This document shows positions 34,601 to 49,600 of a stretch of 64,000 bases of DNA, one piece after another. Position numbers and translations under genes: made by a program. Where the stretch lies: contig WEDG01001050.1 in NCBI GenBank assembly GCA_017591395.1, positions 1 to 64,000 of the forward strand. The letters run 5' to 3'. The stretch's first letter is position 1. The number at the start of each line of letters is the position of its first letter. The DNA is from Schistocephalus solidus (taxonomy: Eukaryota > Platyhelminthes > Cestoda > Diphyllobothriidea > Diphyllobothriidae). The notes under the pieces were generated by a model. It was given only the letters and a program-made list of their open reading frames with translations. It had not been told where the DNA came from and ran no database searches.

Positions 34601-37600
34601 ACAGATACTCGTATGGTGACAGATTGAAATCAATTGATATTATGTGATTTGCTGATTGGTTGCCTGTCGATGAAGGTCAGGTGCAAGCAGACCTCGCAGC
34701 CATTTGGTCTCGACGGCTGGAATTTTACTCGATGGGGATAATTTATGTTCCCCCTTCTCCCCTGGCATGACAGGGTAATGGGAATGCCCAACATACTGAT
34801 ATTTTTGTGCTACATTCGTGGAAAATAAGGGTAAAGTTTTAAATTAGTGCTTTTGTGAGGGTAAAGGTAAGGCTAATATTAACTTTATGGTCAGGAGTAA
34901 AGTTAGGATTAGGGTTAAGAATAGGACTATCGCTAAGGTTTGGGGTAGGTTTAATTTTCGGACAAGGGAATAGTTACCCTTTGTGCAATTTAGCACAATG
35001 TCACTTTTAAGATGGGATAGGGTGTTTCTTTGCCCTTGTCTTCCAGGGGTAGGGACAAAACAACCGATTTGACCATCGGCTTGGCAGAAGCATTGGTTTG
35101 CCTACATTTGAGCTGCTCATACGGTCACTCGCTACAGTAAAGGTTGCCCAAATACGCCATCAGCGTGATTTAGGCAGCCTTCATCCAGTCAACCACAGCA
35201 CTTTGAAAAGCTTTCCCCACCCCAAAGTGTTGAAGATGAGCCACTTAAACATTTTATGGCCTCCAAAGCGAAAAACTGCCAACTTATATAGCCACTCTGG
35301 ACCTTTACTCCATAAAAACGGAATTATGGCCAATTCCTACTTTAACGCCATGCTGGTTCGTGAAATTATACAGATTAATTTTATGATGGCTCCGAGACTC
35401 AAATGAGGATAATTGTTCCACGAGAACCGATTTTGAGCTCTGATGTGCCTTCTGTGCCTTCCTATTGGCTATGTGAATGTTTGTGAACGACACTTTCCAA
35501 TCAGGGTTCATATGGACTCGCGAGTTTCCTTTCGTGATTGACTGTTTCAAATATCTGAATTGCGAGGACAGAAAGATTTAGGCTGGCAATCTCGTCCTAT
35601 AAATTTCGCTCCTGGGCATGTTCTTAAGTGATGGCGCATTGCTTCCATCCTGAAAACTTCCTTAACTAATTAGACTTCCAACAAAGACAAGGGAGAGAGA
35701 GATGGTCATTACTGGCATCAGCCAGTCGCACCCGACCCCAGAGTTTTGGGCAACCGAGGTTTGAATGGCATTCTTTTGGTTATTGAGTACTAGCAAGTCC
35801 AATGTTGTAATCAGTTAGTCACGGGCTTGTTGTCATGTCTGTTGCGACGGTCTGTGATTAAGAGTTCGAGCGATAATCCAAAACGTCAGGTAAATAAAGG
35901 CCAGGCTCCAGCAATCGCCTCTTCTTCTGAATACGATGTCGTTAGTGATTTCACCGATCAGTTTACGGGACCGACTTGTTCCGATTCGCTTTAAGGCTCG
36001 CTCTCGAACCCAACACACTGTCGAACAGGGACAAGCAAGTTCGTAACCTGATCAGTGGGCGCACTTCCAACATTCACTAAATGGTTCAAATTTGTGATTA
36101 AACATTCACTGCCAAACTTATACCGTAAGGATTAACTCCTCCGATGGTCGATAAAGGAACTTCAACATTTTTGACAGAACACCTTCGAAGGAGTTTTTTT
36201 AGCAGTATGCATACATGGGCTCCTCAAATTACTCCGGCTCTACCCCAGAGCAGCTGGTCTGCCCCAATTGTGACGAGACGATCGTTTTATAAAGGGTTTC
36301 AGGGGTTTCACTGATGGACAACACGATTTTTCGCTGTCTAAAAGAGTCTGATAACTACAACCTGATGAGTGAAGCATTGAGTGCCTGTTGCAGTAGTCCA
36401 CTGCAAAACGCCAGTTTTAACTTCTCTCCAAAATAGCGACGAACAAACTTCTGGCATCTTCAATAATGTCTCACAAATAGCATATAACTTGTGATCAACG
36501 TTAGCTGGGTCTGGTGGTCAGAAGCAGAGTCCGTACTCTTGAAAAAAGTGTTTGCAAAATCAGCCATGGATAACAAACAATTGCAAGTTCGCAGGAGTCG
36601 CCGCTGCAAGGGTTCGCCAAAAGTTACCCAAAGAGAAAGGCGGAAGTTCTGGATAAGCGAAATGTCGTTTAAGTGTCAGGTAGTTGTTTAAACGCATCAC
36701 TCCCTCAGTGTAGTGATGCGGCCCGTGTGGACGAACCTATGGTAGCTCTGAACAGCCCTCACATGCAGTTAGTAATTACCACGAACTTGGATTCCTTGTA
36801 TGCGTGCGTCAAGGAGTGCACCAAAGAGACCACTTGGTGAGCGAATTCTACGATCCCGTTACTTAGTTTTGTTGAGGCAAAGGTACATGTTAAGGTGAGG
36901 CAGTTCACACATTCGCTGGGTTTAAGGGGCCATATACAGATGGGGGTAGGCAAAGGTGCTAGTCCATGGAGGTTTATCCGAGACTGAGAAACTTTCTTGC
37001 CCACTTTGCACCTTGACAACGGATGGTTGCCTCATCTGTTCACATCAGTTTATACTCGAAACTTGTTCCAGAGACCTCTCCTCTTCTTCAATTGACAAAT
37101 CGAGTTTGCAAGCTCAACGATTATTGATTTCTTGTTGTTATTACTGACTTGTTTGTTAGCTCCCACCTGCTTTGGTCAAACGAAACGTACCAATAAGGGC
37201 AAAGATGCTCTAGCAAATATTTGGGATTCATTTACCGTTGTTATCTTGCTGCATAAAAATTCCTTACTATACAACTGTTGAGGAAAATTCGAAGCAACGA
37301 TTATCTCAATGATAAATTAACACGGATAAAGTGGAAGTGGCGAGGGAGCGCAGTTACTTTGAACACCGCCAAGGTTAGTTTAAAGAACGCTCTCAGCTTC
37401 CAAATGACTTAAGCCGAGGTCTTACGGACGTTTTGCGAAGAGAGAAAGGGATGGCGATTTTAAGCCTTCCGGACACCTAGCTTGACCTAACTGGATACAT
37501 CCACCGAATTTCTTCGATACACATCTGAGATATGGAGTGGCCAAATCCCCGGCCTTTAATTTTTATGTCTCGCATATTAGAGACCATACAGCGTCCATTT

Positions 37601-40600
37601 AAAAAAGCTAATTTATAGACAAAGCCACCAATGGGGCATAAAAATACACAATTTTTATAAGCCTGTTTGAAAACTAGAAGTAAAAATTCCGAGAATATAT
37701 ACAGATAAATGCAATACATATCTTCTTCTCCCTCCTTCGTTTACAGGTTATTGAAAGAGGCACGAGATGCTCATATAGCGCGACACGTCTCTTAATGAGT
37801 AAAGTGTTGACTGTTAAATCTGCGTGGCGAACATTAATAGAACTCTTCTTGCTAGTTGACTGCTCACGCCGCATGTGATCAGCTGCTCGGTTTGCCAACA
37901 AGGGGACCGATCGATATTTTACTTTTAATTGATTGGCTGCAGTCGGACATTCCTTAAGCACACATTCACATCTCGCCTTGCTGGACTGTCACCTTGATTG
38001 GCTGCTGCCAATTTCTCTGTCGCTCGTGCTTCCTCGCCGCAGTGCTATTTGTCTTTGACTTCTGATTTTGGACTTCTCATCGTGACCTATCCCATTTGGC
38101 CAACATATCCTTTTGCATTTTGCGCACGTTGCTGAAAAGATGGCCTGCGGCGTCCGCTATCGTGGTCATTTTACGCGCTGCTTATCCATGCAACCTTCCA
38201 TCCGCCTGTCCCACCTGCCAGTCACTGCTCGTGCATGTGTGACTACCTTCGGCTCGCCGAAAACGCGATGCCAATCGATATTTCTGTTTTCGTCGAAGCC
38301 CAGACGCACGCGCCTCGCGCCCGGACCAATAACCAACCAACGGCGAGCACTCGGTTGGTGCAACTATGCCTTTCTCGGCCTGCTGAGCTGCACGCAGGTT
38401 CTTATGATTCCCTACGGTTGCCCTGTGAAATCTCGCGTCCGTGCAATCTTCCAATCTTCGAGCTGTCGACATCGTAAGTCGACATCGTTACTCAGTTCTG
38501 CACTACTCCATAGTATAAACAGCTTTGCATATTAGGGTACTTGCATGAATATGAAAATACTTTTGCGGCACAGTGCATATACCTCTGCAAAAAAGGTTCT
38601 TTCATGTATTAAGTGTTCAGTAAATTTGATTTTATCATAAATTGCCCATAATAAACAGTCATCGATCGGATGAGAAGGCAGTATAACCAACCCCTTCGCA
38701 ATTTACGATGAGACTGTTGCTAGTTATTTTAATTGAGTAGATCGGATTGCTGTTCTAGAACGTTTTGTACAATTGCCGTCGAGGAGTGTGGAGCGGCTTG
38801 CCATACATGGCTCACGGCTGGACGCGCAAGTAGTTTCCTCGTAGATTCCTCATGGAAACACCGCTGGGAAATTATTGTCGCTTTATTATTTGCACCTACG
38901 TGAACGTTCACTTTTTGTCAACCGATGTTGGAATTTAACTCCGCAAAACTTAACGCATTGCGGGGTCTGATTTTCACAGTTCATTGGTTACATGATCAAT
39001 GCTTCCAAATCTTATTAGAAAAGTTATCGATAGTTATTTATTGGTATTTATTTATTTGAAATATGCATTTTGGTTCACGTGTTCTTCATAGACCCCATTT
39101 TTGCTCATCTAAACAAGCACTTGGAGTGCTATGATTTTATGTTTTTTATATTAATTTTAGGGCCATTCTATGGATTTGTATTTGCTCTAGCCCCACATCT
39201 ATTTCCACCGGCCACTTCTCACTGGTAAGCCGCATTTCGGTCTTTTTTGGGGGAGGAGGGTCGTATTTCACTCTAATCACCAGGTGAATTCCCTTTCAAA
39301 ACGCGCGCGCACGCACGCACACAGTGTCATCTAACCTGGAATTCAATGTCCATCGATGTGACGGAGGTGGAGGTTTGCTGCGGGGCGCCGTAATTTGCCT
39401 TCACGCCACCATTGCCCATCTCGCCGAAGTACTGGCTTAGCAGGGCGGTCGGTGCGGGCTGGTGCAGTTTCATGACGTAGTTGTGCAGGCTGTGCACAGT
39501 GACCTCGCTGCCGCTGACCCGCGCCGCCTCCACGAGTACCTCGTACAGGAAGGCGTACTGCTGCTCCGTCTGAACCATGAAGTTGCGTTGGGTGCGCATG
39601 CGGCTTACGGTGCCGAAGATGTCCACCGAGTTCTCGTGTTTCATTCGTTCCAGTTGCGAGTCGATGGCGATGAAGGCACCTGCAAGGGGGGAGCAATGGC
39701 AACAGTGAAGGATTGCGTGTAGCAGTCTAAGGTGAATCATAATTGGACTATCGCATTTTTTAAAAGTTTGTTGCTGATTTGTCTTAGGTAGGCCTTGAAA
39801 TCCTGAGGACAATGCACGAGCTGTGATTGGCTGATTCAAAACGTTAAGGACTCGAGCAGGCGGCCATTTCCGAACTCAATGCCAGTTAGATATGAGATCG
39901 ACTGCCATTAGAAGTGGGTGTAAATGGTGCGATCGAAAGGCCAAAATACTGCTTTATTGTGAGATCATGTTCGTACGAATTTGTAAACTCTACGAAAAAG
40001 GTTGCGATATAAATAAAAAATTTGCGATGAGTGATGGTGCGATTGATCGTGGGAGTTGACTTCGAAATGATCGCTGACAACAGTTGCAGCATTTGAACGA
40101 CAAGGCCGTCGATTGGGTCCTGTTATTGTCTGCCAATTAACGAAGTCGTCATAATTTCTGACTTATAGACTGATATTGTTCAGGAATGAGAGAAATCTAA
40201 GGAAAGTTAGAACTGGAGTTTTTGTATTACCTTTTATTCTCCAGAGGAGGCTGTGAAACCTTTGCACATGACTTTGAGTTATAAACAGACATTCACTTGC
40301 TTTGAGGTTATACAAGGATGGCCTATTTTTTGTCGATGCATCGAGTCATTATAAAACATTACTATACATAGTATACATAGAAAGTCACTTGTCAAATTTA
40401 TCACGACAGTCGTCGCCATATTCCTACTTCTACTGAGGGGATTTCATTCAGTAAAATGACTTTAACTCAAGCAGCGTCGTTTAAGTAGTATAAGTCAGAA
40501 AAATCCCTGAGCAAGTCAACATGCTGTTTGATATTTGGGAATGAGTGCCAATAAGCACAGTTTTCAGCTTGCCCAAACAAAGGGTGGCCTACATATCCTA

Positions 40601-43600
40601 TATATATGTTAGAGTACATTGATTTATTTTCATCGGAAAAGTGCGAACTGTAGATAAACAGCTCGATTGGCCCCAGAGAACTTTCTCTTCATCAATATCG
40701 AACCTATTCATGGTGTCGCACCCGTAATATTTGCAGTGTTCTGCCTTGTTTTCTCGGATTGATTATGATTAACCTTTCATACAATTGATCCAATTCATTC
40801 AGCGCCCTTTCATTTTCTTATTTTATGCAGTTCGGAAGAATACCTTCTGACAATCAGCCTTAATTTCCTTCGCGAAGATTGGAGACGTCGTTTCAATGCA
40901 GTATTCCAGCTGCATGATGATACTCATTATAATCGATCAAAGCGAGAGAATGTCAAGATGTTACGTCCTAGCGACTACTTAGTTGTTGATTTCAAACTCC
41001 GTTCAACAGCTAGTCAAAAATTGACGTCTTAATGGAAGTTCAGCCCTATTCAAGTAGTGTATATCAACTGACCGTATCGACTTCCTCGTTTTAAATCAAG
41101 TTCAATTGATAAAGGGTGGACGCAAAATTGACTATTCTTTTTTTCCCGAGATATGCACTTCCATAACGACAGGTTTTCTTTTGTTGAATTTTAGTTCCCT
41201 TTGAAGTCTACGCCACCAGTTAACCAGTCCAATTTTATTGTTTAACGAAAACAAAGTTGGAAGGGTATTCATAAGGGTTCCTAAATCCCCGTTTGAACCA
41301 TCAACGCAAGTCAAGACGTTTGATCTCTTTGGTTTCTGTCGGCTTTTTCGGTCGATGTTTTATATCCACAGCTTTATATCCACGGCTTTCAAAAGCAATT
41401 TGTCAAAACTGCAGCTGTTATGGTACTCTGAAATTACTCTTCGTGGGCCGCAGGAATGCTGTTTTTTGCAGGGTGAGATTACCCACTACGTCCTTAGTCT
41501 TACCTATTGTCTTTTTCTTCCCATGGCTCTTTGAAGTTGGCGTAATGACTGATTTCAGGAAGTCAGTCAAGTTGCCTGCGTTTTTCATCACTGTTAGCCT
41601 GGTTTCCGGGCCATGGCTAAGAGTGTACTTGATTCCTTCCTGTGTGGATTTGGGAAAATTATGCACTTATGAACTAAACCCACGGGATTAGCTGCGATAA
41701 AAGGTACCATACTCTCACATGGTATTCAAACGCGTCCAATTTCTCCAGCTGCAATTGCGAACAGAATGCTTCCTTTTCATCCTTGCACCATTTTCTTACT
41801 TACCAATTGGGTAAGCAATTTCATTTAGCATCAGCTTGTCATAGATCATTTACTCAAACCTACTACCCGCTTAGCTAAAAGCCCTTGCTCTATTTGCTAG
41901 TATCCAGAAAGTTCAAGGTCAATCAAAGAGGACATTCTTCAATCAGTCCTGCTTCCAGAACGGGGCAGAGGGCAAGTCCGTTTTGCTCTGGTTTTCTGAT
42001 TCAGAATCATCATCAGAGTTTCGTTTAACCATGACAGTCAATGTCGAGCTGTCTGATTTCACGGTCGTCAGTGCCGTTGCTAATTCATGCAGCGTCAATC
42101 ATTACCTACGTGCGCGTGACAGCCACCCCTAATACCGTGATGCCAATTTATATCTCTCCGTTCACTGACAAATCAAGTTGGACGAATCTACAGTGAATAC
42201 ACTTCAGTTGTTACATACCTGGTGAGAACGCTAACTGAAACTGTTTGTGGTGCTGCGTGTGAACTCTCTGGCTCAGCAAATATCTGACCAGCTAACTGTC
42301 TTCCCCGGCTTTTGAGTTGGAAACCTTCAAGTTGCCGATCACCGCACGTCACAAAATGATAAAATGTCCCTGACAAAAACACGGAGCTCCTTGAAGATCC
42401 CAAACCTAGAACCCCCTCAGGTAACCCCCGTTTCTATATAACTTTAAATCGATGAATCGAGTGATTCTACCGGACGTAAGTTATTAAGAAGTTCAATTTT
42501 TTGCTTGTCGAAATGGTCACTTACAGGCTGTTAAAATGACGCCAGAAGCGCATGCTGCGACACTTACCCGTTCGTCCGACGCCAGCAGAGCAGTGCACGA
42601 TCATGGGACCGAGGCGGTTGCTAGCAGCGGTGGAGGGCGCAGCAGGGACGACAGTAGAAGTGCAATTCTGTTGCATGCCCGGTGCACCTCCGTTATCCAA
42701 TTGGATTTGCTGTTGCTGCAGAAGAGCCACGCGCGCCTGATTCACCTGCTCATGAAGAACAGCAATGGTTGAGCTTGTTCCGGGGCACCGCAATCCGGCC
42801 AGGCGGTGAACTGGAACTGTTTGACATGTCGAGTGCCGGAGACCGGCTTCAGGCTCTCCAACGTGGGCGGCTGAGTGGCTGAATCCTCCGCCAAGAGTTT
42901 CTGCATAGCAAAGGTGCGCACCGTGTAGTAGGCATACTCAATGCTCTCCAGAATGGTGACTGAGAGTGCTGTGTAGTCGAGTTTTGGAGAACCGGGTGGA
43001 GGGGGCTCAGGAGTGATGCAGAAGTGCTCGGTCCCGCGCGATGGCCAGTACTGATCGCATTTCAGGCGCGCACGCTCTTCCAACCTGGTCATCATGACGA
43101 TGATCCGTGAGTTCTGCTCCCAAACCATCCGCCAAAAGTCTGCGAAGGTTTCTGGAAGCGGACCCTAAATGGGCACATAATCATGCAATTTGCATGAGCA
43201 GTCCCTTTATGACTGTTAAGAAAATTGCCAAATTGTGCTTCGTTTTTGGTTGTGTTAATTCACTAAGGTTATCATCTTGTACGTTGGATTTTAATAAAAA
43301 ATATTTGCCCCTTTTTAAAATTTTCGATCCAGAGGAGAATAAAAATCATTCTGCTCGAGAATCACGGTCAGTTGCTCAAAGGGTACTCAGAAGTGTTGAG
43401 TTTCCTTCATGACGGTGTGGGTAAAGCTTTAGTTCAACTGATAATTCGATGGAAAAGTCATTCAGTTTTTTTAGTAGAAGGCATCTCCTAATCAGGTCAT
43501 CATCAGAGAAATCAGCAAACACGAGGTGTTAATGAAAAACAATAAAATAAATTTCTCGATGTAAAGACTGCGTTTCAAAAATCATCGTTGTATGCAAAAT

Positions 43601-46600
43601 ACGAAAACTTTTACAGAAGTGTGCTACTACAGTGGCCATATGGAAAAAATATTTCTTTAATTCGCCTCAAAGTGACGTTAGCTCTAAGACTAGAGACGCC
43701 AAGAGTCGTGCACGATTGAAGGGACACAGCTTCTAAGTCCCACAGCTTTCAGAAGCTAACGATTGAGGAACCTTACGATTGGCTTAAAAAGAACCCTGGC
43801 TAGTTATAGAAAATTTTCTTGCATGAAAAGAAAGCTCTAAAGTCTATAGGCAATAACCTTACTGTGCAGTTTTCCGACGGGTATGAAACCGTTCCTTAGG
43901 AGGTACGGCTAATTTAATTGATTCACCTATCGGGGTGATGGATTCGCTTGTCCCGTTTTTCTTTGGCAGTTGCAGAGTGAGTAATATTACAGGCAGAAGG
44001 ATAATAACCAAAAAGATAAGCGCTACAAACCAAGGATTAAGAATGGTTGGCTAATAAGTCCGAAATAGCCTTCCCAGTCTCCATTATCTTTGTTGGTAAT
44101 GCTCTTCTGCCTTTATAAATGCAAAAATCTGCCGGTACCGTCCACCTTTTGGTGACAGTGAATTCACTAAGAATACGGCGCCAAGGAGTCAATCTTGAGG
44201 TATTTTATAATAAATTAGGTGTCCTTTCATGGCACTAAAATTGATAATGTAATAACAGGGAAAAAATCGGTGGTCTAAAACCGAAAGAACCTAAGAAAGT
44301 TTCATAGTATGAGTAAGAATTTTCCTGATCCCATAGTTCCCTGGACTCGTGAGGCAATTATAATAATTTCTTCGCATACTTCATTTCCGAAAAAAATTGA
44401 AAAGCATCAATTTTCAGTTGTGAAAAAGCATCTGAAGGCATTTTTAAATTCGAAACACCTACTAAGGAACATTTTTTTTCTGAATCGAGGACACATTCGC
44501 ACCGAGGTACTTCAGCTTTTAAGTTTCAGCTTTTGCTAAGTCGATTGATGTGACCCAAGCAGCTGTCTGCGGATTAAATGACCCCAAGAAAAGATTAGGT
44601 TGTAAAAACTGACAAGAGCTGTCTTAATTTGACAGTTTTGACAACCAAGATTTACAGAAGCCGTTTTTACCAATTGGTTAAGGATTCAAAACAAAAAATA
44701 TATTCAATAAAATTTAATGAACGGCTTTAGACTCAAATACTTCTATCATCATCGAAAAAGAAGAAACAGCTTGCCGTATTATTTCCCTGCAGACAGCAAG
44801 GTGGGCCCAAGCGCAGTTTTACTCATCGATGAGTCCACTATTCTGCTTAATATGCTTGATCCAAAACCAACATGATTACGCGTCCATGGCTCAATAGAAT
44901 AAACTTTTATTGCTTAATGTTCAATGGTCAGAGCAGCATGATCCGAATCTCAGGGGATATAAATCTGACGTTGAGTATGCCAGGCTGATGACGGTTTCTA
45001 GACCAGAAAGGGACATTCAAGTCCATATTCAGTCTACCGATCGCAGTTTGTTACGGTTTGTGTTCCTGAGATTGACGTGCAGCCCTAGCATACCAATGAC
45101 ACCCACTTTTGTGCAAAAAACTACAAAAACTGCACTAGCGTAATTTTCTTTGGAGACAAGATGCATTGAGGGAGTATCGACAAAAAAGGGAGACCTGAAT
45201 GGTCATTTCTGGCTTTATTAGCCATCATCAGCCAGTCATACCCAATCCAACGTGTGGCCCACCTGAGATTCACACACGTGATCTTTGGTCATCGAGTCCA
45301 ACGTTTGACCAATGAGCCACAGGCTCAATATCCTGCTGGTTGTGATCGGGAATATCAATTGCGGAGTGGCTCTCATCGATCAATTTACGGAAAATGTTTG
45401 TCTCGTTAGGCCTTGGTGCTCAATCTAGAGCCCTCGCAGGCAGTTGCATAGCGATTAGTAACTTATACATATATAAACAGTATACTGAGTTTCAAATTAC
45501 GAACGTTTATACCTAGAAATGAAAAGGGCTGCAAGTCCAATTTGTGTTCGCTGGGCTCCAGTAAATTTTAGGTTGATGAAAATGTGTATTGTGATATTTT
45601 CATGCCTTCTTACGTATATCAATTTGAATAAAGTATAGTGCCAAGTAAAAGGGTTTTGAAAAACGCCGTAGAAGAATTTCGTGTTCGAATCGACACTGAA
45701 TTCGTAAGTTGAGCAGTGTCTCCGTGTTAATGGCACTTCTGACGCCTATTAGCAATAGGCATATTTTTTCCCAAAAAGAGAAAAAACGGAAGCAAAGTCT
45801 AAAGAGCTAAGCTTTACGTTCGCTTTCAATTCCTATATTATCCATATTTTGATCGAGTTTTATGCATTGGTGGACATTTCTCGGTAATTGTAGTTGAATA
45901 TACCAAATGAGACGCAAAGCAAAACATTTTGGATTTTTCAAACAAGATCGCAATTTTTACTTTTAAATGGCCGAGTTAAGCTCCATCTGCATTACTTTTT
46001 TTTATTTAGATCGTGATAAATGCTTCTTTATTTTCAAGTGTAGATGACGCAGTGTGGAAGGGTTTGGTGTCACTCAACATGCTTGTAAAATTCGACATGT
46101 TCCACGACATTTGCAAATACTACTTCACTAATTTGAAGCTGATTATATGGAAGCAATGTTAGATATCAAACAGAATCTCGTAATTTAAGAGTCTTTAACT
46201 CAACTGCAATCGCCTTATGGAGATGTTTGAAATGAAGAAACATTAGGCATTTAAGAGCATCGAACAGGCACCTTCGCTCCTGGAAGTAAAGACTTGTACA
46301 AGTGGGGTTTTTCAAGTGAAGTTTAGGCTGAAACTTTCTGACTTTTTAAAAGTAAACAAATAACAACTCTTACACATGCTGTGTGTCTGAACCACAGAAG
46401 TAACGAAATAAAGTGACCGCGAGCCACATTTCCGGGTCATCATTAGGCCAAGAATCTGGAACCGTGATGAAATTTTGATACTTAACATCTCGGGCGTGAA
46501 TTAAGGAGCACTAATCACGTCATATACGGCAATCAGCAAAGAATGCAGATCTGTTAATCAGATTAGGCACGTAGCGGAAAAGCAATTGCATTCTAAAAAT

Positions 46601-49600
46601 GCTTCACATCTTGTGCCCTCACAAAAATCTTAGTTGTGATTTTCTCTGAGGATGGGTTTGAGCAAGAATCCAAAACGTCGGGTCAATAAGCGTAATTTGC
46701 CAGTGATGACATCTGCTTTTTCTTAACTGTTAATTTCTATGAGGAATGCATTTTTTTCCTAGGCCTCAGCATTTACCTTTCGAACGAAGACAGGTATTTG
46801 GACGATGAAAGCTGATTCATTGTTATTTTATGCCTTGATATCGCAGTGCTGATGGCTTCTGGCTCATTCAAATGTTTCGAGAATTTCGGTTTGCTCCAAA
46901 ATATGTGTCGAATACTGGGTTATATCTTTGAAACGGATCGTATGGTATAGGTGTTAAGGAACTAGGCAATAATTTTCATTAAAACTTATAAGTGGAAAAG
47001 TTTCAGCCAACCGCAGTCGAATCCCATAGACATTTGTAGTAAAAAAAAACATTTGAACGTCAAATATGCATCTTTGCTTCGGACATTGAGAGTGGCGAGT
47101 GCGGCTCAGATGAATCGGAGGCAGTTTCACTTAGAAATTCACACACTTGAGCAAATAAGAACGCCTTTACAAAAACTCTATAAGCTTGAGTCCAATAAGT
47201 TTGGAATACAATTAATTTCTTGGAATGTCCTTACTGTTTTTCAGGTCTCTCGTCTAGTATTTTGAAAACAATATTCTGGCCACGTCTGAGAAACTGCATC
47301 CTTCCCAAATTATAAGTTGGTTCTTTCCGCATACATTTACGACTTATGATACAAACAGTGCTTTGCTTACCTGAGTGGCGATATATGCGTTCTGACGTTG
47401 GTAACCATCAATGTAGTTGGCGTTGATATAGTCTGAACATGAGATGCCTGGAAGTTGCCGCAGGAGTACTCTGCTATGGTCGTAGGCAATCACATTTGCA
47501 TAACGATTCTTTGGCTTATTCAAGTCCAGGTTCGCATTCTGCCAGGTGTATCCGGAGCCCGGATCGATAGCCTCGTACTCCTTATAGAGGCCATTGTTGT
47601 CGAAGGACTTGAGGTTGGTCACGTGAACTGCCAGATGATCTAGTGAAATTGGGGGTTGACCGGGGAGGGGCATGTTTTCGACTGACTTTACCGATCTCGG
47701 TACCGGTGAATTAACTCGTGAGGAGTTCAGCATGCCGGGACCTGGTGAAGCCGCTAAAGAGGGACATGTAAAGTGCTCGCTTATTGTTCCCTCCTGCACT
47801 AAAGACAGTAGATTCAGGAGTAAACCATCTGAGAAAAAGATCATGCCGAATAAGGAAGTGGACTGTAAGCAGGAACACGTAGGTAAACGACTAATTTCCA
47901 TGCACCATTCATAATGTCCCCCCAGCGTTGAGAAAACGTCATGCTGAAACTAACTAGGTCCCTTTGTGTCGTTGGAGTTGTGTTCTTGAAATATCAAGAC
48001 AGTCGTTCCGGCGAAATTTCTTTCCTTCAGTCTGAACTCGGATAGTTGATGCCGTATCATGAGTCGCCTTTAACAGTACTTTACTAATTTTCAAGCAAAC
48101 TTAGCAGGACTGAGAATTTAACATCATAGGAAAGGCGGACCAAAGACCAGATCCATGTAGCAACGAAATTATTTGGCAGCATGCTTTGGCAATCCTTCAT
48201 GATATTGCACCCGTCGTTGTAACTGAGCTTTTACCTATGCGAGAAATGTTATATTGAAATGTACGTGCATTTAGACTGCTAACTTATGCTTTGAAAAGTA
48301 CGCTTAGTAAACCTTCGATCTAAGTACAATCGCTGTCGAAATCGGTTCTCAAAACACTCGAGGAACTCACCAGAAACCAGTTGATGAGCAGGTTATTTGG
48401 CCATTCATCTTTTCATTAAAAGTGATTCTTTTATCTAGCAATTTTTGTCGGACCTCTGTTCCACGGGAACGAGATTGGGAAATATTATAACATCGGTGGC
48501 ATCTGCATGGTTCCCTTAGCTGTCGATTTACAAATGTACAATTGGGTGAAACAATAGATTTTATATGCACCATGCGTCTGGAAACCATGTGTCGCTCGAT
48601 ATACTCGTGAATTGTGTTCAAATTCTGTTGAATGGGCAACTCTACACAGACATTGACGGAGTCGCAATGGGAGGTCCACTCGGGCCAACCTTCGTCTACA
48701 CTTTTATGGGTCACCAAGAAGAAAAACTGCCATTAAACGTGAACATGACAGCATTATACAGAAGATACGTGCATAATATACCCATGATTATTGATACCAA
48801 GGAAGAAGCTGAAGACCTTCTTAATGTTATGAATAAATAAATAAATAGCAGGCGAAAATTGAATTCAAAATTGAAATGGGGAAGTGCAGCAAACTGCTTT
48901 TTCTAAGGTGCCCTGTTTTCCACAAAAATATCTGGAAAGAGCAATACTTACATTTCACAAGCTTGGTGCCAATACAATGGAAACGAAATCTGGTACGTAC
49001 TGTCTTTCAAAGAGCGGGAAAGATTTGCTCTACTAAGACCCCAACTGCAGAAATTACTTGCATCAAAGCAGCCTTACTTAACCATAGCTATCCGGCACAC
49101 TTCAATAAAACGTATAGCAACCATTTATGGCCTACATTAATGGAAAAGTGAGTTCTGAAAAAGCCCGTTAAGAAATCCTCACCTTTTTAAGGGTGACAGT
49201 ATTTAAAAAAATAAAGCAATGGTTTCGCTGCAACATGGAAAAGACGTACAATGCAGCTGAGCTCGTCTTTATTACTCCTACTAGAAGCATTCCAATCAAC
49301 CGGGCACAGAATGCCTTGCCCATGCACGCCACTCGAAATTGTGTATATGATTTCATGTGCACTTACAGATGCAAGTACATTAGGCGTACGCAAAGGCAAT
49401 TAGCAGCCAGGGCCTCTGAGCATTTGTCTAACTGGCTTTTCAGACAAGAAAAGGAAGTACCACGGTCTTCGATTACGAAACATCTGCGGGATGGAGGTCA
49501 GCCTGGTGACCTCAAAACAGATTTCAGAGTAATTGTTCGGGAACGAGCAATTTGGACCTTGCGCTTCTTGGAAGCAGCTTATATACGGCGGGCGAAACCC

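Noticed and set aside
39343..39722. ORFs overlapping the D1 C-terminal exon in other frames
   Set aside because: Shadows of a GC-rich real exon.
42521..43128. LAR-like gene as a pseudogene because of the frame change in D1
   Set aside because: A phase-matched intron explains it, all other exons are intact, and the catalytic residues of D1 are conserved.
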